Program-made: the position numbers and the translations under genes
The notes under the pieces: model-generated
What the model saw: the letters and a program-made list of their open reading frames with translations, nothing else
Databases searched by the model: none
Told to the model about the DNA's origin: nothing
Assembly: GCA_002480645.1 (NCBI GenBank)
Contig: DLCN01000015.1
Location: 1-64,000 of the forward strand
Length of the DNA: 64,000 bases
Origin: Balneolaceae bacterium UBA7797
GTDB taxonomy: Bacteria; Bacteroidota; Rhodothermia; Balneolales; Balneolaceae
Direction of reading: 5' to 3'
In this document: piece after piece, positions 1 through 8,472 of the stretch
How the letters are laid out: each line of letters opens with the position of its first letter
How positions within the stretch are numbered: the stretch's first letter is position 1

Positions 1-17
1 AGGACAAGACATAGCAT

Positions 18-60
18 AAAAAAAGCCCCTCAGAGACGTGAAATACTCTAAGAGGCTTAT
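18..60 (-). terminator. Intrinsic terminator after tRNA-Arg
   Basis: Read on the minus strand, an AAGCCTC arm is matched by GAGGGGCTT with one bulged base, followed by a run of seven T. It lies directly downstream of the tRNA gene and would end its transcript. Confidence 0.6.
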
Positions 61-67
61 TTAGGTG

Positions 68-141
68 TACACCCGACAAGATTCGAACTTGTAACCGCCT
101 GATTCGTAGTCAGGTACTCTATCCAGTTGAGCTACGGGTGC
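68..141 (-). tRNA. tRNA-Arg (anticodon ACG)
   Basis: The reverse strand folds into a 74-nt cloverleaf. The acceptor arm GCACCCG pairs with CGGGTGT, with a G-U pair at the end and discriminator A. The D arm carries AGCTCAACTGGATAGAG, the anticodon stem is CCTGA/TCAGG around the loop CTACGAA, and the T loop is TTCGAAT. Anticodon ACG reads CGN arginine codons after A34 is deaminated to inosine, so a TadA deaminase is expected elsewhere. The 3' CCA is not encoded. Confidence 0.95.
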
Positions 142-249
142 ATGATGTCAAAAAAATAATCCGGCAAGCGGATTTTTGAGAGCATCAAATATACGCAGTT
201 TTAAATGCAGGGTCAACGGAAGATGCCAGATTTTCTGATTCCCGGATAT

Positions 250-278
250 AAAAAAAGCCCGCTGTTCAACGGGCTTTA
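250..278 (-). terminator. Intrinsic terminator of the ahcY operon
   Basis: On the minus strand AAAGCCCGTTGAACAGCGGGCTTT forms a 7-8 bp GC-rich hairpin followed by a T run. It sits about 33 nt past the ahcY stop codon. Confidence 0.8.
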
Positions 279-310
279 TGTTCTTTTGAGGTATTACCCG
301 TAATATAGGA

Positions 311-1621
311 TCAATACCGATACTGATCAGATTTGTACGGACCGGTGATCGGTACTCCGATATATTCCGCCTGATCTTCGGTAAGTGTATCTAGTTCAGC
401 GCCGATCTTCTGCAAGTGCAAACGGGCTACTTTCTCATCCAGTACTTTTGGCAAAGTATGAACACCGGGTTCAAACTCTTCCGGACGGTTCCATAGTGCG
501 ATCTGTGCGAGTGTCTGGTTGGTAAAACTGTTACTCATCACAAACGAAGGGTGACCGGTAGCATTACCGAGGTTCATTAAGCGACCCTGAGACAGCAGTA
601 CCACCTGCTTTCCGTTTTTCAGGGTAAAGATGTCAACCTGTGGCTTGATGTTCTCTTCTTCTGCGTTCGCTTTTAACCAGGCTACATCGATCTCGTTGTC
701 GAAGTGACCGATATTACCCACGATCACTTTGTCTTTCATAACTTCGAAATGCTCAGCACGAACAATGTCTTTATTTCCGGTGGCTGTAACTACAATATCA
801 GCGCGGGAAGCGGCTTCGGCCATTGTTTTAACTTCGAATCCGTCCATGGCTGCCTGTAGTGCGCAGATAGGATCGATCTCGGTTACAATTACACGGGCAC
901 CTGCACCACGGAGCGAGGCTGCCGTTCCTTTACCTACATCTCCGTAACCGGCAACAACAGCTACTTTTCCGGCCATCATTACATCGGTGGCACGACGGAT
1001 CGCATCCACCGCTGATTCCCGACAGCCGTATTTGTTATCAAATTTGGATTTGGTGACAGAGTCATTCACGTTGATCGCCGGAATCGGAAGTGTTCCTTTA
1101 CGCTCACGTTCGATCAGTCGGAGCACCCCTGTCGTAGTCTCTTCAGAAATACCGTTGATGCCTTCCACCAACTCAGGATATTTATCGAGCACCATATTGG
1201 TGAGGTCACCACCGTCGTCCAGGATCATATTCAATGGCTTGCCATCAGGGAAATGAAGCGTTTGTTCAATCGCCCAGTCGAATTCCTCTTCATTCATGCC
1301 TTTCCATGCGTACACGGGAATACCGGCTTTGGCAATAGCGGCGGCGGCGTGATCTTGTGTGGAGTAGATATTACAGGACGACCAGGTTACTTCAGCACCC
1401 AATTCAACCAGCGTCTCGATAAGCACGGCGGTTTGAATGGTCATATGCAAACATCCGGCAATACGGGCACCTTTCAGAGGTTGCTCTGCTTTGTATTCTT
1501 CACGTATTGCCATCAGACCCGGCATTTCAGCTTCGGCCAGTTCAATTTCCTGCCGGCCATAATGTGCCAGGGCAATGTCTTTAACTTTATAAGGTAATTT
1601 CTCGGTTTGTACTTGCGCCAT
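311..1621 (-). CDS. ahcY: Adenosylhomocysteinase (S-adenosyl-L-homocysteine hydrolase)
   Basis: This 436-aa cytosolic enzyme reversibly splits S-adenosylhomocysteine into adenosine and homocysteine, which removes the product that inhibits SAM-dependent methyltransferases and feeds the methyl cycle. Visible family landmarks are HMTIQT at residues 59-64 in the substrate domain, DDGGD at 135-139, the NAD-binding Rossmann motif GYGDVGKG at 225-232, a GNIGHFDNEID block and the conserved C-terminal tail ending YKSDQYRY, whose Lys and Tyr reach into the NAD site of the partner subunit. The length is typical for the family. It is the second gene of a two-gene unit: the TlpA-like lipoprotein gene ends 17 bp upstream. 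The start ATG is followed by a normal N-terminus. A strong terminator follows the stop. Confidence 0.97.
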   Translation of the reverse strand: MAQVQTEKLPYKVKDIALAHYGRQEIELAEAEMPGLMAIREEYKAEQPLKGARIAGCLHMTIQTAVLIETLVELGAEVTWSSCNIYSTQDHAAAAIAKAGIPVYAWKGMNEEEFDWAIEQTLHFPDGKPLNMILDDGGDLTNMVLDKYPELVEGINGISEETTTGVLRLIERERKGTLPIPAINVNDSVTKSKFDNKYGCRESAVDAIRRATDVMMAGKVAVVAGYGDVGKGTAASLRGAGARVIVTEIDPICALQAAMDGFEVKTMAEAASRADIVVTATGNKDIVRAEHFEVMKDKVIVGNIGHFDNEIDVAWLKANAEEENIKPQVDIFTLKNGKQVVLLSQGRLMNLGNATGHPSFVMSNSFTNQTLAQIALWNRPEEFEPGVHTLPKVLDEKVARLHLQKIGAELDTLTEDQAEYIGVPITGPYKSDQYRY

Positions 1622-1638
1622 TTCTTTGATTTAGATCT

Positions 1639-2184
1639 TTATTCAGTTGCGGTGTTGTCCAGGATCAGTGTTTTGGTGCTTTGGTAATCTCCTTCGGTAC
1701 CACGGGTACCCAACTCTGATTTGATCAGATAACCTTCTTTATCGTAATAAAGTTTGAATGGGATTCCCATAGTTATGATCTCTTCCCCGATCCTGTTCAC
1801 GTCTTTCACGAAGTTGAAGTCGTACTCATTTTCATTCACAAAATTCTGTAAGTCTTCGGGAGTATCAGAGTTCTGCAGATTTACAGCCACGACTTCAAAA
1901 TCATCCCCGTATTCGGCTCTCAGCGAATCCATGGCCGGGAATACCATCAGGCATGGTCCACACCAGGTTTCCCAGAAGTCCACTACTACCACTTTGCCTT
2001 TAAAATCAGAGATGCGAACTTCATTTCCGTCCAGATCCTGAAATACAGCCTGGCTGATCACAGATTCAATTTTCTGATCTTTTTTATTCAGGGTTCTGGG
2101 ATTATCTGACTCAGATTTTCCGGAGCACGAAACAGTTGCAATAACTATCGACAATATTGCAAATAGCTTAAGTGATTTCTTCAT
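1639..2184 (-). CDS. TlpA/ResA-like thioredoxin-fold lipoprotein
   Basis: A 181-aa exported thiol-disulfide protein. The N-terminus is a lipoprotein signal (hydrophobic stretch then TVSC, lipidated Cys20). A thioredoxin fold follows, with the redox motif WCGPC at residues 74-78 inside the strand context VVVVDFWETWCGPC, and the cis-Pro loop GIPF. The family (TlpA, ResA, AhpC/TSA-like) reduces or oxidises periplasmic cysteines, often in cytochrome c maturation. Here it would sit on the periplasmic side of a membrane. It precedes ahcY by 17 bp on the same strand, so the two are probably co-transcribed, though no biochemical link is evident. The specific partner is unknown. One monohaem cytochrome is encoded at 7786, but a functional connection is only a guess. 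Confidence 0.85.
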   Translation of the reverse strand: MKKSLKLFAILSIVIATVSCSGKSESDNPRTLNKKDQKIESVISQAVFQDLDGNEVRISDFKGKVVVVDFWETWCGPCLMVFPAMDSLRAEYGDDFEVVAVNLQNSDTPEDLQNFVNENEYDFNFVKDVNRIGEEIITMGIPFKLYYDKEGYLIKSELGTRGTEGDYQSTKTLILDNTATE

Positions 2185-2224
2185 ATTCGGGGGTTATTAA
2201 AATTTTAAAGGTCGAAGATACAGG

Positions 2225-2238
2225 TTTGTGTTCACAAA
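2225..2238. promoter_or_regulatory. Palindrome TTTGTG-TT-CACAAA in a divergent promoter region
   Basis: A perfect 6-bp inverted repeat with a 2-nt centre lies in the 150-bp space between the divergent TlpA-like gene and the L-2-hydroxyglutarate oxidase gene. It could be a regulator site for either. The spacing is not that of the classical CRP/FNR site, so no regulator is named. Confidence 0.25.
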
Positions 2239-2337
2239 AACGTAATCGGCAAAACTGAATGGAATGATAGAGGTTCTTGAAGGAGGTTTTACACGAAAAA
2301 AAACTGCCCTTTTTCTCAATGAACCGTATCTTCAGGG

Positions 2338-3570
2338 ATGCAATTAATCAAGGAAGACGACCGAAATCACGATTTCATTATTGTAGGCGCTGGTATCGTT
2401 GGGCTATCTACTGCATATAAGCTTTCTTTAGCGTATCCTGAAGCTTCGATATTGGTACTGGAAAAAGAAGATCGTGTGGCCGCACATCAAACAGGAAGGA
2501 ATTCCGGGGTGATCCATTCCGGTATCTATTATAAACCGGGCAGCTACAAAGCCAGAAATTGTAAGGATGGTCGCCACCAACTGGTAGAATTTTGTCAGAT
2601 CCATGATGTCGCCGTTGATGTATGCGGTAAAGTGATCGTATCTACCGACGAACATGAAATGGATAGATTGGATGCGATCTATCAGCGTGGATTGGAGAAC
2701 GAGATCGAGGGCATTGCCAAGATCGGCCCTGAAGAATTGAAGGAACTGGAACCTCACGTGAAAGGAGTAGGAGCTATTCATGTTCCTTGTGCCGGCATTG
2801 TGGATTACCGGGGAGTTTGTGAGAAATTACGGGAGCTGATCGAAGCAAAGAACGGTCGGGTGGCTTTCGGACAAAAAGTGGTCAGGATCGATGAGAACAA
2901 TGATGAGATCACTGTTCACACTACCAACACAAAATTTACCGGTCAATTTCTGATTAATTGTTCCGGATTGTACAGCGATCATGTGGCAAAGTCAGCCGGG
3001 GTGGAGTCACCGGTGCAGATCGTGCCTTTCAAAGGTGAATACTACGAACTGAAGCCGGAATCAGAGCATCTGGTCAGAAATCTGGTATACCCGTTACCAA
3101 ATCCGGAGTTCCCGTTTTTAGGAGTGCATTTCACACGTATGGCATTGGGGGGCATTGAATGTGGTCCGAATGCGGTATTTGTTTTCAAGCGGGAAGGGTA
3201 CGGTAAGTTTGCCTTCGATTTTAAAGAAGGACTGGAAGCGTTGAGTTTTCCGGGTTTCTGGAAGATGGCTTCGCAGCACTGGTTGATGGGACTGGATGAA
3301 TACCGCCGCTCTTATTCTAAATGGGCATTTGTGAAGGGATTGAGAAAACTGATCCCCGAGGTTAAAATGAACGACCTGAAACCATCGCCCTCAGGGATCC
3401 GTGCCATGGCTTTGCAACCTAACGGGGAAATTCTGGATGATTTCTACTTCGAGGTACGTGAGCGACAGATCCACGTATTGAATGCACCAAGTCCGGCTGC
3501 AACGGCTGGTCTGGCGATCGGAGATGAAATTGTGAACAAGTCGAAGGTGGAATTCAACCTTACGACCTGA
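2338..3570 (+). CDS. lhgO: L-2-hydroxyglutarate oxidase (LhgO family)
   Basis: A 410-aa FAD-dependent oxidoreductase of the DAO superfamily that oxidises L-2-hydroxyglutarate to 2-oxoglutarate and passes electrons to the respiratory chain. The FAD-binding GAGIVG motif is at residues 17-22. It is followed by the LhgO signature block HQTGRNSGVIHSGIYYKPGS, which closely resembles the E. coli protein as I know it. The length matches the family (about 400-420). The start is the ATG at 2338. An AGGAGG at 2281-2286 is about 50 nt too far upstream to be its ribosome site. The gene points toward the universal stress gene with 33 bp between their stops. A D-2-hydroxyglutarate/D-lactate-type dehydrogenase lies about 1.3 kb downstream, which suggests 2-hydroxyglutarate clearance as a local theme. 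Confidence 0.9.
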   Translation: MQLIKEDDRNHDFIIVGAGIVGLSTAYKLSLAYPEASILVLEKEDRVAAHQTGRNSGVIHSGIYYKPGSYKARNCKDGRHQLVEFCQIHDVAVDVCGKVIVSTDEHEMDRLDAIYQRGLENEIEGIAKIGPEELKELEPHVKGVGAIHVPCAGIVDYRGVCEKLRELIEAKNGRVAFGQKVVRIDENNDEITVHTTNTKFTGQFLINCSGLYSDHVAKSAGVESPVQIVPFKGEYYELKPESEHLVRNLVYPLPNPEFPFLGVHFTRMALGGIECGPNAVFVFKREGYGKFAFDFKEGLEALSFPGFWKMASQHWLMGLDEYRRSYSKWAFVKGLRKLIPEVKMNDLKPSPSGIRAMALQPNGEILDDFYFEVRERQIHVLNAPSPAATAGLAIGDEIVNKSKVEFNLTT

Positions 3571-3603
3571 TCACAATAATTTCGGAATTTTTCTGAGCTG
3601 ATC

Positions 3604-4515
3604 TCAGAGATGAAGCAGCGCTTCCCAGAGTTTTAAACTCGCTCCTTTATTCTTAACGATCACCATCGGCAGGTAATGCTCTTTGGTGATGAGTTGTTCG
3701 GCCATACTTCCCAGCACAAAAGAAGAAAGGGTGTCACGGCCTCGGGAACCGATCAGGATCATGTCAACCTTATTACTTAATGCGTAACGGTTGATCATCG
3801 TAGGGATGGTATCTCCGGATTGCAGCTGAAAGGTCATGTCTACCGTATCGGCGTCTACATCGTACTCGTCCAGGAATTTCCGGTATTCTGATTTCGCATT
3901 TTCCAGAACCACTTCGCTGAATTCTTCGAAAGTTTTGCCCACTTTACGATATCCGTTGGGTACCCGGTACAGATGCAATCCTTTAATGGTGATATTCTTA
4001 TCTACCGACGCCAACAGCTGGGCAAACTGAAGAGCCATTCCGCTGTTCTTGGAGAAGTCGATAGGAACCAGCAACTGACGGATATCCTCCGGAACCGTAG
4101 CAGGTACGATGGCAACATCACACGTAAGATTACGGGTGAGTTTAGGCAGGAAATTTAAATGTGCCTGATCTTCTTCTCCCTGATCGATCACCAGAAGGTC
4201 CAGATCGTGTTCACGGGCAAATTTCGGGATCTCCTTTTGTTTGTCTCCTTCAAGTACGTGAATATTCACGTTATCATGGCAGCAAATGGAGGTGAAATCG
4301 CTGATGGTCTTCTGTACCGCATCTTTGATGGTCTCATCCAGCGGGGTGATGAGGTCGGGATACTTATCGGAGAGATCTTTCGGGATCTCCGCGTTCTTAA
4401 CCACATGGATAAATTCGATGGAACTGAATTCAATTCGGCTGACAATCCGTTCCACAAAATCGCAAACCACTGCATCCGACTCGTTAAGGTCTAACACAAC
4501 GGCTACTTTTTTCAT
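3604..4515 (-). CDS. Tandem universal stress protein (two UspA domains)
   Basis: About 303 aa made of two UspA folds, roughly residues 1-140 and 145-290. The second ends with the ATP-binding pattern G-2x-G-9x-G-S, seen as GSRGRDTLSSFVLGS. The first domain keeps the overall fold but lacks that clear nucleotide motif. Such proteins are cytosolic and are induced by starvation and stress; the molecular activity is usually nucleotide-dependent and otherwise undefined. The start MKKVAVVLDL at 4515 fits the family. An in-frame ATG three codons upstream (4524) is equally possible. It is transcribed divergently from the FAD/Fe-S dehydrogenase, across a 350-bp gap. Confidence 0.88.
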   Translation of the reverse strand: MKKVAVVLDLNESDAVVCDFVERIVSRIEFSSIEFIHVVKNAEIPKDLSDKYPDLITPLDETIKDAVQKTISDFTSICCHDNVNIHVLEGDKQKEIPKFAREHDLDLLVIDQGEEDQAHLNFLPKLTRNLTCDVAIVPATVPEDIRQLLVPIDFSKNSGMALQFAQLLASVDKNITIKGLHLYRVPNGYRKVGKTFEEFSEVVLENAKSEYRKFLDEYDVDADTVDMTFQLQSGDTIPTMINRYALSNKVDMILIGSRGRDTLSSFVLGSMAEQLITKEHYLPMVIVKNKGASLKLWEALLHL

Positions 4516-4524
4516 TAAATACAT

Positions 4525-4878
4525 AAGTGCAGGATTTGATTTACGTAAGTAAACCGGTTGATTTACTCTCTGAAATTGTAGTGTTAACTGTGATATTTAT
4601 TATGAGGTGTGCTGATTACACACGGAAAATTTAACAGCCGCCAAAAATAACCATTTACTGCTCCAATTACATCGTTTTGGCATATTAGAATAACTTTAGG
4701 CAAACAGATCTGACTAGTATATATTTACACTGATTTACATTTCAGGAGTAAAATACCATGCTCCGTTTTAACTAATAATCAAAAGTTGTGCAGAGACCGT
4801 GAAAAGCGGCTTTATGGCGGAATTTGCTTTACAAAAAATAATAGTGCAGAGTTCATTTCAATTGCTCATTTTTGCCCT
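4525..4878. promoter_or_regulatory. Divergent intergenic region, about 350 bp
   Basis: This AT-rich stretch separates the stress gene from the FAD/Fe-S dehydrogenase and must hold both promoters. I see a GTGTG-N7-CACAC inverted repeat at 4607-4623. An open frame from a TTG at 4786 runs in phase into the dehydrogenase, but its residues look non-coding. No RNA gene or clear promoter box is recognised. Confidence 0.35.
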
Positions 4879-7722
4879 ATGAATATTCAGAACGATCTAC
4901 TTACCCGACGCCTGTATGCTCAGGATGCTTCAATGTATGAAGAGCTTCCTGATGGTGTGGCTTTTCCCACCGATGTTAAGGATATCATTAAACTTGTAAA
5001 GCAGGCCAAAAAGAAAAAATTAACGATCACGCCTCGTAGTGCAGGTACAAGTCTGGCAGGTCAGGCTACCGGGAATGGCATCATTATGGATGTTTCCCGT
5101 TATATGACTGATATCACCGAGATCAATGAAACAGAGCATTATGCCGTAGTTGAGCCCGGGGTGATCCGGGATACATTGAATCGTGAGGTGGAGGAACTGG
5201 AGCTGCTATTCGGACCGGATACATCTACCACTAACCGTTGTATGATCGGTGGGATGATCGGGAATAATTCCTCGGGATCTTTCTCCATCCGATATAAGAC
5301 CACCCGCGAACATGTGAAAGAGATGGATGTGGTGCTAAGCGATGGTTCAACCGCTACATTCAAAGAGCTAACCGACGAAGAACTGGAAGCTAAGCTGGAG
5401 CAGAAAGATCTGGAGGGCTACATCTACCGGAACATGCTGGAACTGCTTGAGAAGAATAAGTACGAGATCCTGGAAGAGTATCCACACCCGGATATCATTC
5501 GCCGGAATACCGGTTATGCACTCGATAAGTTGTGTGAGATGCGGCCGATCAAACCGGAGGGTAAGCCCTTTAATATGTGCGAGCTGTTATGTGGAAGCGA
5601 AGGTACGTTGGCGATCACCACTTCTGCTAAAGTGAATCTGGAAAAGAAGCCAAAGTATAAGCGTATGCTTATCCCTCATTTTCAACAGCTCAATCAGGCA
5701 ATGGAAGCCACCGTTCATGCGGTTCGTTTTAATCCGTCGGCAGTGGAATTGGTGGATTATGTGATCCTGGACGCCACAAAACAGAATCTGGAACAATCCA
5801 AAAACCGGTTCTTTTTACAACGGGACCCTGATTTTATTCTCATCATTCAGCTGGAAGGGGATGACGAAGACAAACTGAAGTCTGATTCCGACCTGCTGGT
5901 AAAACGACTTCAGCAAAATAAGCTGGGATATGCCTATGTGGAGATCACCGAGGATGAGGAAATGGATAAGGTCTGGGCATTGAGAAAGGCTGGACTTGGT
6001 TTATTGATGGGATTGGGAAAAGAATCCCGAACTCCGGCATTTTGTGAAGACACTTCCGTTCGGGTTCAGGATCTTCCCAGATATGTAAAAGACTTTCAGA
6101 AGATCCTGGATAAGCATGATACATCCTGTGTATTCTATGCCCATGCTTCGGTAGGGGAATTACACTTTCGCCCGCTGATCGACACCACGTCGCTGGAAGG
6201 CATCACTAAAATGAAGCAAATGGCTGAAGAGATCGCCAAACTTGTGGGATCCTATAAAGGGTCACTTTCCGGCGAACACGGCGACGGCCGGGCCCGGGCA
6301 CCATTTATAAAACATGTGCTCGGAAAAGACATGCTTCATTTATTGAAAGAAGTGAAAGAGATCTGGGATCCGGAGTACATATTTAATCCCGGCAAGATCG
6401 TGGAACCGGAACCGATGGAAGAGGACCTTCGGTATTCTCCCAAATATTATTCACCTGAACAGGAAACAGTCTTTCAGTGGAGAAAAGAGGGGAGTTTTAA
6501 TGAAGCCCTGGAGATGTGTAACGGTGCCGGTGTTTGTAGAAAACTCGCAGAAAGCGGGGGAACGATGTGCCCGTCGTATATGGCCACCAAAGACGAAGTG
6601 GATTCAACGCGAGGGCGGGCCAATGTCTTCCGGCAGGTTTTTTCAGGAGCTGATCCTGAAGCCTTCGATTCCAAAGATCTGAAAGATGCACTGGAACTCT
6701 GCCTGAGTTGTAAAGCATGTAAGTCGGAATGTCCGGCGAATGTGGATATGGCTAAAATGAAAGCTGAATTCATGAATGGCTGGCATGAGATCTATGGAGT
6801 TAGTGAAAGAGAGCAAATGTTTGCCGATCCGTTAAAGATGTATGCACTGGCTGCGAAGACTCCCGGACTGGCGAATTTCTTCCTTACTTCGTTTCCCGGA
6901 AAGATGTATCTGAAATGGAAATATGGGATCTCGCCTTTGAGAGATCTGCCGCCGTTTGCGAAGACCACCTTTACCAAATGGTTCAAAAAACGGCCTAAAA
7001 ACCATCAGCAGTTAAAAGTATTGCTGATGGTTGATGTGTTCAACAACTACCACGAACCGGAAGTCCCGAAAGCAGCCGTAAAAGTACTGGAGAGCATGGG
7101 ATATGAGGTGATCGTGCCATCTATCCATGAACTGGGAAGAACCTATCTTTCCAAAGGAATGCTTAACGAGGCTAAAGATATTGCAGTAAATGTAGTGAAC
7201 GGACTTCATCCTTTCGCTTCAAAGAACTATCCGGTGATCGGGCTGGAGCCTTCTGAAATTCTTACGATCAGGGATGAATTTCTGGATCTGGTGGAAGACG
7301 GACTTCTTGACAAAGCTAAGACACTGGCCTCAAAGACATTCACTTTTGAGGAATTTGTAAGCCGGCATAAACGGCAGTTACCGGAACCGATATCGGAACG
7401 TAAAGTGGTGCTGCATGGTCATTGTCACGCAAAATCTTTGGTAGGGAACGGGCCAACGGAGATCGCTCTTGAATCGGCGGGATACGAGGTGGAAACACTG
7501 GATACAGGATGTTGCGGTATGGCCGGAAGTTTCGGATATGAAGAGGAGCATTATCAGGTCTCGATGGAGATCGGCTGGCAGCGGTTATTCCCTCAACTCG
7601 GAAATCTTGAAGAAAATAGTAACATTTGTGCCCCGGGCTTTTCTTGCAGACATCAGATCAAGGATGGAACGGGAATGCAGGCACAGCATCCGGCTATTCT
7701 GATCGCCCGGAACATTAAATAG
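4879..7722 (+). CDS. FAD-linked and 4Fe-4S 2-hydroxyacid dehydrogenase (D-2-hydroxyglutarate or D-lactate type)
   Basis: A 947-aa two-part respiratory dehydrogenase. The first half is a GlcD-like FAD-binding oxidase (PCMH domain with ITPRSAGTSLAGQATG, then GPDTSTTNRCMIGGMIGNN). The second half is a GlpC/LldE-like iron-sulfur module with cysteine clusters near residues 546 (CNGAGVC...MCPSY) and 607 (CLSCKACKSECP), then CCG-type heterodisulfide motifs HGHCHAKSL and DTGCCGMAGSFGYE near 876. The domain order and size match the YdiJ/D-LDH fusion family (about 950-1020 aa), which oxidises D-2-hydroxyglutarate or D-lactate and feeds electrons to quinone or another carrier. I chose MNIQNDLLTRR at 4879; the longer TTG start at 4786 adds 31 residues of low plausibility. 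Proximity to lhgO favours D-2-hydroxyglutarate, but the substrate cannot be settled by reading. Confidence 0.88.
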   Translation: MNIQNDLLTRRLYAQDASMYEELPDGVAFPTDVKDIIKLVKQAKKKKLTITPRSAGTSLAGQATGNGIIMDVSRYMTDITEINETEHYAVVEPGVIRDTLNREVEELELLFGPDTSTTNRCMIGGMIGNNSSGSFSIRYKTTREHVKEMDVVLSDGSTATFKELTDEELEAKLEQKDLEGYIYRNMLELLEKNKYEILEEYPHPDIIRRNTGYALDKLCEMRPIKPEGKPFNMCELLCGSEGTLAITTSAKVNLEKKPKYKRMLIPHFQQLNQAMEATVHAVRFNPSAVELVDYVILDATKQNLEQSKNRFFLQRDPDFILIIQLEGDDEDKLKSDSDLLVKRLQQNKLGYAYVEITEDEEMDKVWALRKAGLGLLMGLGKESRTPAFCEDTSVRVQDLPRYVKDFQKILDKHDTSCVFYAHASVGELHFRPLIDTTSLEGITKMKQMAEEIAKLVGSYKGSLSGEHGDGRARAPFIKHVLGKDMLHLLKEVKEIWDPEYIFNPGKIVEPEPMEEDLRYSPKYYSPEQETVFQWRKEGSFNEALEMCNGAGVCRKLAESGGTMCPSYMATKDEVDSTRGRANVFRQVFSGADPEAFDSKDLKDALELCLSCKACKSECPANVDMAKMKAEFMNGWHEIYGVSEREQMFADPLKMYALAAKTPGLANFFLTSFPGKMYLKWKYGISPLRDLPPFAKTTFTKWFKKRPKNHQQLKVLLMVDVFNNYHEPEVPKAAVKVLESMGYEVIVPSIHELGRTYLSKGMLNEAKDIAVNVVNGLHPFASKNYPVIGLEPSEILTIRDEFLDLVEDGLLDKAKTLASKTFTFEEFVSRHKRQLPEPISERKVVLHGHCHAKSLVGNGPTEIALESAGYEVETLDTGCCGMAGSFGYEEEHYQVSMEIGWQRLFPQLGNLEENSNICAPGFSCRHQIKDGTGMQAQHPAILIARNIK

Positions 7723-7785
7723 GTGTTGCTTCTTAGGTAAAGTAGCAGTTTAATGTTGAATTACTATCAATCAAATGCTGCTTCT

Positions 7786-8445
7786 ATGAAAAAACAGATA
7801 CTATGTCTGCTGGCTGTTGTACTGGGAATTCCATGTACCGTGAGTGCTCAGGTTGACTACGAATCAGATATCCAACCCATCTTTAATGCGAGTTGTACCA
7901 GTTGCCATGGTTCGAACGGAGGGGTAAATCTGACTTCTTACGAACAATTGATGTCGAGTACCGGAACAAATTACGGAAATGATCTGGTGGTGGCCGGAGA
8001 TCCGGATGCAAGCGGGTTGGTCGATAAAATTGAACCCAATCCGCAGTTCGGTTCACGAATGCCACAGGGCGGTAGCCTCACCGACGAGCAGATCACTCTT
8101 ATAAGAACCTGGATCTCGGAAGGAGCAAATGAAGTAGCTACCGCAGCTGAACCGGATGTGGAGATCCCCTCAGCATTTCGGTTAATGGGTAATTATCCGA
8201 ACCCCTTTAATCCTACTACAAACATAGAGTTTGTTACTCCGGAAGCAGTTCAATACACCATTTCCATTTATACCGTACATGGAATGCTGGTTGGAGAGCA
8301 GGTAGGCAATGTCGCCACCGGCAAACACTCTGTTCCGGTAAACCTCACGAATAGTCCCACAGGAATGTACATTTACCGTCTTTCCGTACTCCGTAATGGA
8401 GTGAATGAGTTACTGGGAACCGGAAGAATGACACTGATCAAATAA
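7786..8445 (+). CDS. Secreted monohaem cytochrome c-like protein with T9SS sorting domain
   Basis: A 219-aa exported protein. A signal peptide ends in VSAQ near residue 22. A short cytochrome c domain carries one haem site, CTSCH at 37-41, and a plausible distal ligand in SRMPQGG. The C-terminal 80 residues are a type A T9SS sorting module (GNYPNPFNPTT ... MTLIK). The protein is therefore predicted to cross the outer membrane and be attached to or released from the cell surface. The cytochrome part resembles the small c-type domains found at the ends of multidomain Planctomycete and Bacteroidota proteins. I chose the ATG at 7786, because an upstream in-frame ATG (7753) would put 11 polar residues before the signal peptide. 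It is 63 bp after the Fe-S dehydrogenase on the same strand. Confidence 0.85.
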   Translation: MKKQILCLLAVVLGIPCTVSAQVDYESDIQPIFNASCTSCHGSNGGVNLTSYEQLMSSTGTNYGNDLVVAGDPDASGLVDKIEPNPQFGSRMPQGGSLTDEQITLIRTWISEGANEVATAAEPDVEIPSAFRLMGNYPNPFNPTTNIEFVTPEAVQYTISIYTVHGMLVGEQVGNVATGKHSVPVNLTNSPTGMYIYRLSVLRNGVNELLGTGRMTLIK

Positions 8446-8472
8446 TAATACCTGAGTGCAGTGTAAAAGGCT

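Noticed and set aside
2281..2286. AGGAGG as ribosome binding site of the L-2-hydroxyglutarate oxidase
   Set aside because: It is about 50 nt from the start codon, and the frame between holds no credible upstream start.
4607..4623. CRP site (GTGTG-N7-CACAC)
   Set aside because: The spacing of the TGTG/CACA halves differs by one base from the CRP consensus, and flanking bases do not match.
4786..4878. TTG-led 31-residue extension of the FAD/Fe-S dehydrogenase
   Set aside because: The extension has no family-like sequence, and the ATG at 4879 begins at the expected N-terminus.
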